A model generated the notes under the pieces. That model was given only the letters and a program-made list of their open reading frames with translations. It was not told the origin of the DNA and did no database searches. Shown piece after piece: positions 49,755-60,581 of a DNA stretch of 64,000 nucleotides. The position numbers were made by a program, and so were the translations under genes. Positions within the stretch are counted from its first letter, which is position 1. The number at the start of each line of letters is the position of its first letter. This DNA is from Rhabdophis nuchalis (lineage: Eukaryota; Chordata; Lepidosauria; Squamata; Natricidae), in contig CM077644.1 of assembly GCA_039707465.1 (NCBI GenBank), forward strand, positions 141,794,462 through 141,858,461, in the 5' to 3' direction.

Positions 49755-49990
49755 ATTGTCCATGAAGATTCCCAGTCACCCAGGTCATGGTTGTCTCAAA
49801 GGTACTTTTTCAAAAGGCAGCTGGACTTTGTTTTTCCTTGAAGACCTTTTGTTTCTAATCCAAGAAGCTTCTTCGGAACGGAAGAAGCTTCTTCGGAACT
49901 GATGAGCTTTTTGGATGAGAAGCAAAACGTCTTCAAGGAAAAACAAAGTCCAGCTGCCTTTTGAAAAAACACCTTTGAGTTAAGCTACAA
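49755..49990. mobile_element. Penelope-like element ends in inverted orientation, hammerhead-like motif
   Basis: Arms about 49805-49850 and 49930-49975 are near-perfect inverses containing GGCAGCTGGACTTTGTTTTT. The right-hand unit has CTGATGA (49899-49905), a GCTTTT/GAGAAGC stem and a GAAA-like box (49924-49927, first base A) before CGTC. Hammerhead ribozymes in Penelope-like elements are known. Confidence 0.5.
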
Positions 49991-51289
49991 TTCCTAGAAT
50001 TCTCAGCTACCATTTATTATACTAATACATCTGGAAGATATTGAATGGGAAAATGTTGGTTTTTGGTATATCACATAGCTGGAATTACTTGGTGTCAAAT
50101 ACTTGACAAATATGTTGTTATAAATCAGACTTTTTCAGCTCTGTCCAATTTGTACAAGTATAATCACTATTTGCAACCATATTAAAACTGTAAAACAGAA
50201 GTTGATTAATATTCTAATTCAGACTGGTAAATTATATTCCTATTTTAAAATTATTTTAGATACTTCATATTCATGAATGCTCTATTTCAGAGCTGGCTGG
50301 AGATTTCTGGCAGTTGAAGTCCACGAGTCTTAAAGTTGCCAAGTTTGGGAACCTCTACAGTCTATTTGCTATTTTACAAGTACAGTGCAAACTTTCTTTC
50401 AAGGTCTCTTTAATTTGTATCATACTAAACTGACATGATGACATTGGTGACTGCAAGATCAAATAGAAACGATTTTTTAAACAACAGCTGTGTAAACATG
50501 AGGGCAGCGACTGGAAAAATTGAGGCTTCTTGGATTCGTGATTATACATGTTCTCTCTGTTGTATTTTATTAAAGAAAGGGCGCCCCCTTGTGATGGAAC
50601 CATATATGGACTGCTTCAACCTTTAGGCAGATGCTGTAAAATTAAAGTCAACTTGACATAAAATAAACTGCTTTGGATTCAAGAAATTTGCCCAGAGAAC
50701 ATCGAGAATATGTACACATTGCTTCCAAAATCTGATAATGAAGAAAGTTTCACTATAGGTGAATTATAAGTGACCCCTTTGAGAGAAAGTTAGTGCAATC
50801 ACACGTAACCAGAGTGAACATTAGGATAATTTTAGTCCAATGCTGAACAGTCCTATGATCATCTAAGAAGAATATGTATCCTAAATAGAAAAAATAATTG
50901 TAGTGGCAAATGAACGTCAATAAAAAGTCAGTATTTAATTTTACACTAAAGAGAATGTCCACAAGTAGGCAAAAAAGCAATGGAAGCAGGAGCAGCTACT
51001 AACTTCCTCCTGGCTCTACTTTGCTTGTGGGAAGCTGGTAGAGAGTATCAAAAATCACAATTGTGTGACCATGACAGCACAGCAAATGGCCAGACGTTTG
51101 TGAATAAAATTAGTCTGAACAAGGTGGAAGTTTCAGTTCCACAGGAATTGGATTCTTCACGGGACCTGTATTTTTTAACACATTATTTAAGTTAGCCGAT
51201 TTTAGGTAATTTTGCTTTGCAGTATAATGCAGAGTTTGGGTTAGCTTGAGAGTACAAACAGATAAGTACGAGAATTTTAGTAGTATACG

Positions 51290-51743
51290 TGTTGTGGCCC
51301 AGCCAGCTCCGGGTGAGCTGCTGATGGACTCCTCTAGTGAGGAGTCCTATGAGTCTGCTCTGGAGGAGGAGGGCGACCTTGAGAGAGCAGAGAGCCCGGC
51401 TGGTCATCAGGAGGCACCTGGGTCTTGGAGTAGTGGGGAGGATCAAGGCCAGTTTGTCCCTGATGCTAGATTGAGAAAGGCTGAAAAAAGGAGGCTTCAA
51501 TTGCATCAGAAGGAGTTGAATTAGTCCCAGCTGCCTAATGACTGCCCCCTCCCAAGAGGGTTTAAAGAGAACAACGTTGGATTTCTAGGTTCGTGTTTAT
51601 TCGTGTTGATTTTCAGGTTCCTGTTTAGTCAAGTTAGGAAGCTTTGTATCTGTTCAGAGTCATTCAGGCAAGCAGCCGAGAGAGCTAGTGGCAGGCAGCC
51701 AGTCTTGTATTAGTCGGAGAAAGGGGGGGGGGGGTCAGAACAA
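51290..51743 (+). mobile_element. solo LTR, TSD ATACG
   Basis: It starts TGTTGTGGCCCAGCC and ends GGGTCAGAACA (TG...CA), with 5-bp duplications ATACG at 51285-51289 and 51744-51748. A TTTAAA box (near 51560) and a G-run (about 51725-51735) lie inside. No internal region is present. Gypsy or ERV type not decided; the strand is a guess. Confidence 0.75.
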
Positions 51744-51957
51744 TACGTATTCAATGAAAACCCTGTTTTATGTCCTACTTTGCTGTAAATGTTTTCACAG
51801 CATGAATAACTCTGGAATTACTATCAGTAATTCAGTTACTATCTCATAGTTACAATTACTATCAGTAATTCAGTATATATATTTTTTAAGATTTAAATTT
51901 ATAGATTTTTAATAGATAAAAGGAAGAAGTTAGTTATTTGTATGATTTTTGGGATAC

Positions 51958-52049
51958 AGGTAATACTCAAATTACAACCTGTTGTTTTATGACATTCAAA
52001 GTTACAACAGACATGAAATGGGTACTTTACAGCCCATTAAGCATCCCAG
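51958..52049. mobile_element. Tigger-like remnant, left part
   Basis: CAGGTAATACTCAAATTAC and TTCAAAGTTACAACAG follow the family order. It is cut by the hAT element at 52050. Confidence 0.5.
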
Positions 52050-52276
52050 CAGTGATGGGTTGCAAGCGGTACGCCCGGTACAGAGCCCCCCCCTCCTTAC
52101 CTGTATTTGAGCTGTTTGGCACTTCCGCACTTGTGCACGGAGCCTACAGGGCTTGTGCGACACTCCGCTGAGCAACTGGAGCGTGGCGGAGGCATTGTGG
52201 AATGTCGCAGGAAGTAAGGGCGCACATTCATGTGGTGCACCGTTTTGGTTGCAACGGGATCCGGAACCCATCACTA
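52050..52276. mobile_element. GGTGGG-related hAT-like element, TSD CATCCCAG/CACCCCAG
   Basis: The ends are CAGTGATGGGTTGC and GGAACCCATCACTA, with duplications matching at 7 of 8. Confidence 0.8.
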
Positions 52277-52394
52277 CACCCCAGCTATCACAAATGATCA
52301 CACTGACCACATCACATGACTGCATGTCAGGCAGGTCAGCTCTGGGACCCATTGCAGCATTCTGCAGTCATGTTACTGCAGTTTGGGGGGGGGG

Positions 52395-53388
<994 letters not shown>

Positions 53389-53780
53389 TGAAAATATACA
53401 ATTTTTAAATATTGAATATTAAAATAATGGAATGGATGCATATTTGAAATAGGCTTTGGACATAATCATATGGCTTAAAAATTTGTGATTTTGAATGTTA
53501 CACCAAAACCCAAGAATTTATTATAAAGGGAGAGAAACTAGAGTTACTGATCAAAGGTATAGAAAAAAAAATCTCAGTAGTTTATAATCAACAGTGCGAA
53601 TTTGCAATATCTTGGGGTAATGCTCATGCTGTTTATGAATTTACGCTTTATCAAATTAATGAGAAGTCTGAGCAATACAGATCTATGTGGCCAAGATTTC
53701 ATGGTGCATTTAATTATAAATCTATAGAATTTTTTTTACCTAATATATGCTTGTGAGTTTTCATATAAATAGCTGTATAA

Positions 53781-54115
53781 AGGTAAAGGTTCGCTTCACA
53801 CATATGTACTAATCATTCCAAACTCTAGAGGGCACTGCTCATCTCCGTCTCAAAGCTTAAGAGTCAGCACTGACCGAAGACGTCTCCGTGGTCATGTGGC
53901 CAGCATGACTAAACGCCAAAGGCACACAGAATGCTCTTACCTTCCCACCAAAGGTGTTTCCTATTTTTTCTACTTGCATTTTTACATGCTTTCGAACTGC
54001 TAGTTGGCAGAAGCTGGGACAAGTAACGGGAGCTCACTCCTTTACGCGGCGCTAGGAACTGCCTACCTTTCTGATTGAAAAGCTCAGCGTCTTAGCCACT
54101 GAGCCACCACATCCC
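53781..54115 (-). mobile_element. Sauria-type tRNA-derived SINE
   Basis: The head is GGTGGCTCAGTGGCTAAGAC and the tail AACCTTTACCTTTATAC. A 17-bp TSD TATAAATAGCTG(T/A)ATAA lies at 53764-53780 and 54116-54132 with one mismatch. It lies just past the SPINK2-like poly(A) signal. Confidence 0.92.
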
Positions 54116-54570
54116 TATAAATAGCTGAATAAGCCTGTGAGAACGTTGCATGTTAACAAGGGGTGTCAAAAGACCAAAAGGCATTGACTTCCAGGAAGAA
54201 CATCATAACAAGCTGAGAAACCAAATTAGTCCCATTTCTGATCAGAGAAGGAGCAAATTCTCCTTGCTAGAAAGTACACTGGGTTCTAAATATTGATTTC
54301 CTCAGTTTGAGTAAACTCAAAGGAGTATTTCTTGCCTTTATCCTTTAGTTGGAGGCCAAGAGTTGCCGACTTCTATATATCCAAGTGGAATTAAACTTGG
54401 TCCAAATGATTGTACAGTACTTATTCCTTCTATTGTTTCAGAATGATTTCTTTGAAAAATGAGGTTTAAATCTAAAAACAAACACCCACAATTTTTTAAA
54501 AAAAAGTTATTTCAACAAAACATTTGAAGTAAGCAGATGCAGAAGCTGGATGAAAGCAGGTAAGCTTGCG

Positions 54571-54576
54571 TTTATT
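54571..54576 (-). terminator. polyadenylation signal AATAAA of the SPINK2-like gene
   Basis: AATAAA on the minus strand lies about 92 bases past the stop codon, which implies a short 3' UTR. A GT-containing region follows downstream. Confidence 0.65.
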
Positions 54577-54667
54577 TTAACAGCTTTAAAGGCACATTTA
54601 AAGTAAGTATGGTTTCAATGCCTCAGCAGATTATGGGTTTTCTTTTTCCCGTTCCTTGAGCCTCCTC

Positions 54668-54716
54668 TCATGAACAGGCACTCTTATAGGCAATTTGTAT
54701 GTCCTTGTCCTTCTCT
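54668..54716 (-). other. SPINK2: SPINK2-like exon 4 (C-terminus)
   Basis: The acceptor is CCCTTACAG. The exon encodes the last part of the Kazal domain with the sixth cysteine, then Ser and TGA at 54668-54670. Confidence 0.88.
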
Positions 54717-57700
54717 CTGTAAGGGAAAAAATCAAACACACATTGTTAGGTTATGCTAGCATGTATTGGAGTAGATCAGTGGTGGGTTCTGGATTCCGTT
54801 CCTACCGGTACAGTTGGAACGGCCCCAGCGTCACCCACATGTACGCGCACAGCACGCATGTACATGCGCATGATGCACACATGCGTCCTACCTGTCAGCT
54901 AGGCTTCTGCAAGCCTCCACAATGCTCCAGCTGCTCAGTGGAGCATTGCGCAGGTGCTGTACGTGCCATGCACATTAAGTGCAAAAAGCATAAAACACTA
55001 TTAAGGAGCTCAGACGGACAGGCCCTCTGGAGCACCGGAACGGAACGGTATCCGGTGCTCCGGGCTGGCTCTGGTAAGCCCATACCGGGGCGTACTGCCT
55101 GCAACCTACCACTGGAGTAGGTACTGCAAATATCTCTTTTCTTTCATCACTATCACGAGAATGTAAATAGGCTTTTCATAGGAGATAAAACTAGCTTTGC
55201 AATCAAATTTTGCTACATTCCATATGTTCCCTTAGAAAGCAAAAAAAAAAAAAAAAAGGCAATTATTTTCCTCCCCTCCCCAAATTAGATTTGTATTTAA
55301 AAGTGCTTTATGTTAGGTGCTTTCATAATTGTTTCTGTGACTACATTGCTCAGTCAGTTCAAAAATTATGGAGCAGAAAGACTATGAGAGTTTTTAAAGA
55401 AAAACTGAGAGCATATTCAGCTGGATAGTTTTCACATAGGACCAGATGAGAACTCTGAGTGGGAAGGTGGAGACAGAATAAATTTGACAAGTGGAATCAA
55501 CAATCTATGGAAATGTTGGTGCGTCTTATACACCGAATACAACCAGTTTTGGCTACCCGAAGCCCCGCCCCCACATCCCATTTTGCGGAAAATGGGCTGT
55601 TTCCTGCAAATATGGAGGGGTTTTGCCTTCCCCCAGCCCCTGCATCCCTCTGCAGGAATCAGCAGGGCTGGGACAAGGCAAAAATGCCCCCATCTTTGCA
55701 AAAAAACTGGTGAAAAATGGGCCGTTTTTCACAAAAACGGAGGCGTTTTTGCCTTCCCTCAGGCTCCAGCACCACTCTGCAGGCTTCAGCAGGGCTGGGG
55801 TAAGGCAAAAACGGGAACATTTTTTGCCTTGCCCCTGCCTTGCTGAATCAGCCTGCAGAGTGCTGCTGGAGCCTGAGGGAAGGCAAAAACTTTTTCTTAC
55901 TTGCCTCTTCGAAATCTTGGTGCGTCTTATATACCGGTGCGCCTTAATCCAAAAAATATGGTAATTAGTGTGTGATCCTACTATAAATGACCTGTTTGTT
56001 TTACACTGTAAAAACACAAATCTTCATTTGTGAAGATTGTATTATTTGTATATTCTCCCCCCAAAGTCAAACATTATTAAAATAATACTTTTAATACAAG
56101 ATCATGTACAGTTCCCCATAAGAAATAAATAAAACAAAAGAATGGTTATTTCTAGGTAAATATCTAACTCGTGGAAATAGCCAATACCAAATACTAGCCA
56201 AGAAATAACTGGTTTAACAATTTTGTGACTCTCTCCTGTCTATAAATGTTGGTCAGATGTTACATTCTTCCATAAAGTTCATGCCACTTTACATAGAGAA
56301 TTACCTCCTAATTTCAAATTACCTGTTTGTCATACAAAGCATACATTCATTTGCATATGTTTCTCCATCAGTTCCGCAAACTGGATTAAAATTCCTTGGG
56401 CATCCAGGCAGGGTGTACAAGTTACACTGAGGCTAGAAACAGACAGATATACCAATATATTACTCAAATTCATATTTTAAAATATTTCAACATTGTAGTT
56501 TAAGTATGTTTGGATGAATATATATATTGAAAATATTGGTTTCAATTTAGTCTATAGTACAATAATTATCCATTTTCATAAAGAACAAACATCAATTCAC
56601 ATAACTTAAAATGATAGACCAGTTGCCAAGTGGTTCCATGTAAAATAAGGTCCAAAACAGCAGTCCTGTGAAAATTTCACAATCTAATCAACATATTATA
56701 TTTAATCCAAATCTGGACACCTGTGATGAAATCAAGGAATGTGAAGACTTGTTAAATAAAAGATTTAAAAGAAATGTTATATCACAAAGAATTTCATCTA
56801 TTTCATCCAGTTCAGATTGCAAATCTTCTTGCTCTACTTTAAACTTCTTAAAAAGTTCAAAAAAGCCTAACTTTGTGTTCAACATGTTTAATACTGAAAA
56901 TATTCAAGTAATTTAAATGAAGTGGATATGTTATTCTTTAAATATAGCTATTGGCTTTTAATTCATACAATTTGACACTCATACAATAGATTGAAATCTG
57001 TAGTGATCTCTGTGAGTTACTTGTAAAAATAATAGAAATAGGATAGATACAAATAACCATCTCGGACCTCCGTCTCTTCCGCCAGCGGTTAAAGACACAC
57101 CTTTTCCATCTAGCCGGCTTAGCCTAGCCTTTGGACCCATTGTTATACAGGCTGTGTTAAATTAGGTGAGGTTTTAATTAGGGGATTTTATTAAATTTTT
57201 AGCACAGGACTTATCAAATTTAATTAGTTTTTATTGTAATATATTCGGTATGGTTATGTATATGTATTTATATTTATAATTGTTTTAACTTCCTGTGCAC
57301 CGCCCTGAGTCCCTTCGGGGAGATAGGCTGCGGTTTATAAGTCTAAATAAATAAAATAAAATAAAATAACATATTAGGTATAGTGACGTTTTTATAAAAC
57401 AAACCTGATTAAGCAAAAACAAATTAGACATTTAACATATTAAAATGCTCCTGAGAGCCATTCAATGTAAATGTTCACTGTAAAATTATTAAAAAAGAAC
57501 TATATTAGAAGGTTATTAACAAGAGTGATAAAATTCCTTTAGGAGTATCAAAACTTAAGAACTGGGCAGCAACTTCTCCTCCATTATACAATTCCATATG
57601 CTTTGGCTACTGAGATCAAATCCTTCCTTCTTTTATAATTTTGTCTTGTATTTCAGTGACTTCCAAACGGTCATCTTAGATTTCTATTTAACATTTCAAC

Positions 57701-58945
57701 ATCAAATGATTTTTTTAAACAATTTCATGTTGAAGAAAACAGAGAGGACAAAAGGAGGAAACCAGAAAGTCCAAACTTCCAACCTTGTCTCTTGTTTGGA
57801 TGAGATTCTCAACAAGAACCTAGTTGGTAATGCAAGCCTAATATTTATATAGAATAGTATATCTACAGCTAAGCAGAGTGAAAACATTCCATCTATCTGC
57901 CCTTCGTGAGAAACCATAATTTTCTAACCCAACAATCTTTGCAGCAAAATGCACAGCTCCATATGACAATTAAAACTGAAAATTGGGGCACGGAAGGCTA
58001 GCATTCATTTTCAAAGGACAAAAGATGTTGCCTAAAATGCTTTTTATTTCTGCTAGGAGTTAGTCTCCAAATTGTGTTTTTTCCCCTGTGCAGCTAGCAC
58101 CCCAGAAACATTTTGGCTCATGTTTACTCTCGGGGGACTATAGCTTGAAGCCAGCAAATGCCAACATCACCTTTGGGCATACGGTAAACAGCTGCCGAGC
58201 TTTCCAGCAGTTCCGTGAACTTTCTAATTATGGGCGACAACTTTCTGGTCGAAAAGAGGGAATCTTCTCATCTGAGCTCTGACTTCTATTTTGACTCCCT
58301 GATTGCTCCCAGCACAAAAAGCCTGTCCCCATTGCCACCCAGGTGGCTCAAACAGCACGCGCACACACACACACACACACACACCCCTGGGCTTGTTGCA
58401 GGATGAGCCAGCAACCCTACTTTGAAATTAACTTTTTTAATGAACTTTGTAAATTACAAAGTAACTCTTGAGACGAGAAGAGCTTGATTACTCCTTGGAC
58501 TCTCAATACTCACTTCTGTGGTACTTGTCGCAAGAGAAAGCATCAACAGGAGTCCTGGGGTGCGGATGGAGGGGGAAAAAAGGATGGAGAAGTTACTAGG
58601 GGAGACCGAAGTCTCGCACAAATCATTGCCATGATTACCGTACCACCCTCCCTGGAGCCCCCACCCACCCAATCGGTACTCTCTCGGGGTTGCCAATGGA
58701 CACCGTCCCCCGCCGGAGAGAGCACTGCCAAGGATTCCTCCTGTGCCCTCGGACGGCGACCCGATGCAAAGGAAAAGCACCGCGGGAAGCGCAAAGGGAC
58801 GAACGTTTCAACCGCGGCCGGCGTTTGCTAGAAGCAGAGCAGCTGGGAAAAGCCGGCCACCCGCTTCCCACGTCCGAACGGGGAGGGAGAGACGCGCGGC
58901 AGTACCTGCCAGCGCCCACAGCAGCCGCACCATCAGCTTCTTCAT
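54668..58945 (-). CDS. SPINK2: SPINK2-like secreted Kazal serine-protease inhibitor (four exons)
   Basis: Coding exons are 58906-58945, 58514-58554, 56323-56432 and 54668-54716: 240 nt, 79 residues plus TGA. Splice phases agree throughout (1, 0, 2), with donors GTACTG, GTGAGT and GTAATT and AG acceptors. Exons one and two give a signal peptide with a basic start (MKKLMVR), a leucine-rich core and a small-residue cleavage region. Exons three and four give one Kazal domain with six cysteines and canonical C-x7-C-x10-C-x2-C spacing. Segments [13 protein letters not shown] and TYANEC closely match mammalian SPINK2. The P1 residue (second after Cys2) is Arg, predicting inhibition of trypsin- or acrosin-like proteases; SPINK2 is an acrosomal acrosin inhibitor in mammals. 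Placement beside HOPX on the same strand supports orthology. Another SPINK paralogue remains possible. Confidence 0.88.
54777..55114. mobile_element. GGTGGG-family hAT-like element in SPINK2 intron 3, TSD GAGTAGAT/GAGTAGGT
   Basis: The ends are CAGTGGTGGGTTCTGG and GCAACCTACCACTG, with duplications matching at 7 of 8. Confidence 0.82.
55510..55970. mobile_element. DNA-transposon-like element with TATAAGACGCACC motif
   Basis: GGTGCGTCTTATACACCGAA (55518) recurs as GGTGCGTCTTATATACCGGT (55919). Between them, GCCTTCCCTCAGGCTCCAGC is inverted later. The right end is CCAAAAAATATGGTA. Superfamily unknown; it lies in SPINK2 intron 3. Confidence 0.55.
56323..56432 (-). other. SPINK2: SPINK2-like exon 3 (Kazal core)
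   Basis: This 110-nt exon carries five of the six Kazal cysteines and the reactive-site loop (Cys-Pro-Arg). The acceptor is TTTCTAG and the donor GTAATT. Confidence 0.93.
57060..57368 (+). mobile_element. L2-like LINE 3' end in SPINK2 intron 2
   Basis: It starts CTCGGACCTCCGTCTCTTCC, has the GAGTCCCTTCGGGGAGATAG stem-loop and ends in AAATAAAATAAAATAA. Confidence 0.8.
58514..58554 (-). other. SPINK2: SPINK2-like exon 2 (signal peptide end)
   Basis: This 41-nt exon lies between a CCCCAG acceptor and a GTGAGT donor. In frame with exon one it encodes a leucine-rich stretch ending ATSTTE, which completes the signal peptide. Confidence 0.83.
58906..58945 (-). other. SPINK2: SPINK2-like exon 1 (signal peptide start)
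   Basis: ATG occupies 58943-58945. The exon encodes 13 residues plus one base of the next codon and ends at a GT donor at 58904-58905. It sits in a CpG-rich block. Confidence 0.85.
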
Positions 58946-59020
58946 GATGGGAAAGGGAGAGAGAGAGAGAAACAGTGAGGGGAAAGCAAACGCCTGGCGA
59001 GATGCGCTCGCCCGCTCCAG

Positions 59021-59027
59021 TTATAGC
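59021..59027 (-). promoter_or_regulatory. TATA-like box of the SPINK2-like gene
   Basis: The minus strand reads CTATAAC about 76 bases upstream of the ATG, which predicts a start site near 58990-59000 and a 5' UTR of roughly 50 bases. Confidence 0.5.
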
Positions 59028-59205
59028 GTGCGCCTGGAGAGGCCACGCCCCCTGCCGTCGGCACAACGACGGTTCCGCCTACCTGCTCACCCCCAGCACT
59101 CCACCTCCTCTGTGCGCGTGCGCAGTGAGTTGGTTGGGGGGATGCCTAATACCGGTGGTTCAATGCTCTGTCGAGTTGCAAGAATAGGGGAAGGGAGGCG
59201 AGAAA

Positions 59206-59975
59206 TTAGAATAGAATAGAATAAAATAGACCTTGGAGGTCATCTAGTCCAGCCCCCTGCCCAAGCAGGAGAACCTATACCAATTTAGCTAAGTGACTAT
59301 CTAGACCAGTGGTTCCCAACATGGGGCCCATGCCCCACAGGGGGCCAATTTAATTTTTAATGGGGGCAACTTGATCCTTGTTTAAACCAAATTAATGGCC
59401 TTTTAGGCTTCCTCCACATGAATAGAGGTCACTTTTTGAGTAAAGTAAGAATTATGTCGTGGGGGTGGGGCATCAGGATTTTAGAGATGCTTAGGTGGGG
59501 CATGGTCAAAAAAAGGTTGGGAACCACTGGTCTAGACTCTTCTTAAAAACCTTCAGTGTTGGAGCGTCCACAATTACTGGAGGCAAACTGTTCCACTGGT
59601 TAGTTGTCCTCACTGTAAATAAGTTTCTCCTTAATTCCAGGTTGCTTCTCTTCTTGGTTAGTTTCCATCCATTGCTTCCTGCTCTGCCTTTGGGTGCTTT
59701 GGAGAATAATTTGACCCTCTCTTCTTTGTGGTAGCCCCTCAAATACTGAATACTGCTATCATGTCACCCCTAATTCTTCTTTTCTTCAGACTAGCCAAAC
59801 CCAAATCCTGCAACCATTCTTCATATGTTTTCGTTTCCAGGCTTTGATCGTCTTAGTTGCTCTTCTCTGAACTTTTTCCAAAGTCTCAACATCTTCTTTG
59901 TAGTCTGGTGGCCGAAATTGGTTGCGATATTCCAGGTGTGGTCTTATTAAGGATTTATAAAATGTTTCTACCGGT
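59206..59975 (-). mobile_element. CR1 LINE 3' part split by a hAT element
   Basis: The left end has an AGAATAGAATAGAATAAAAT tail and GACCTTGGAGGTCATCTAGT. The coding part (59506-59742) reads GYHKEERVKLFSKAP and NLFTVRTTNQWNSLPPVIV. Upstream coding continues to about 59975. Confidence 0.85.
59307..59529. mobile_element. hAT-like element nested in CR1, TSD ATCTAGAC/GTCTAGAC
   Basis: Perfect 14-bp TIRs CAGTGGTTCCCAAC and GTTGGGAACCACTG. The 8-bp duplications match at 7 of 8. Confidence 0.88.
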
Positions 59976-60218
59976 AGAGAGAGTCCCGATGATTCCAGTG
60001 ACGTATATCCCTATCCAAGAATGCTGGCATTCATTTTCAAAGGAGAGAATTGGCTATACAAATTAAAACCGGACTGATTGAATGTCAAAATAATTGGTTT
60101 TTTTTTCAAAAGCAGCAACCACACCCTCCTGTGCCCGTGTTGCAAATGAGTGTGTGGGTGGGGGAGTTCCAGCTTTGCATCCTGCAAAATAGAAAACCAG
60201 CTCGTGAGGGTTTCACTA

Positions 60219-60581
60219 CAGGTAGTCCTCAACTTACAACCACAATTGAACACAAAATTTCTGTTGTTAAGTGAGAAATTTGCCACACTTTATGACTTTT
60301 CTCCCCAAATTTGTTAAGTGAACTACTGCAGTTCTAAAATTAATAACATGGTTGTTAAGTGAATCTTGTTTTTCCATTGACTTTGCTTCTCAGAAAGACA
60401 CAAAAGGGAATCACATGACCATGGGACACTCCAACCATCATAAATGTGAGTCAATTGTCAAACATCTGAATGTAAATCATGGGACCGTGCAGATGCAGCA
60501 ATGATTGTAAGTCACTTTTTTCAGTGCCTTTATAACTTCGAACTGTCGCTAAATGAACTGTTGTAAGTCGGCGACTATCTG
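60219..60581. mobile_element. Tigger-like short DNA transposon
   Basis: The ends are CAGGTAGTCCTCAACTTAC and GTCGGCGACTATCTG, flanked by TA. Confidence 0.8.

Larger units (their letters stand above)
47254..51284. other. unassigned stretch outside 48638-48884 and 49755-49990
   Basis: A Rex-like tail ACAATGACAATAAAGATTAT lies at 49355-49376. Foldback-family remnants lie at 49584-49620 and 50288-50352. Otherwise nothing recognised. Confidence 0.45.
58600..59130. promoter_or_regulatory. CpG-rich promoter block over SPINK2-like exon 1
   Basis: By eye this is the only CpG-dense non-LINE stretch in the right half of the window, with many CG dinucleotides and GC-rich words. It spans exon 1 and its upstream flank. 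A short GA-rich run lies at about 58957-58972. Confidence 0.6.

Noticed and set aside
51246..51524. acidic 92-codon frame as a gene
   Set aside because: It lies almost wholly inside a solo LTR with a clear TSD.
55459..56017. overlapping 120-157 codon frames
   Set aside because: Low-complexity translations of a DNA-transposon-like repeat, on both strands.
58635..59219. long GC-rich open frames around SPINK2 exon 1
   Set aside because: Several overlapping frames on both strands in a CpG-rich block, with no domain; the exon evidence explains the region.
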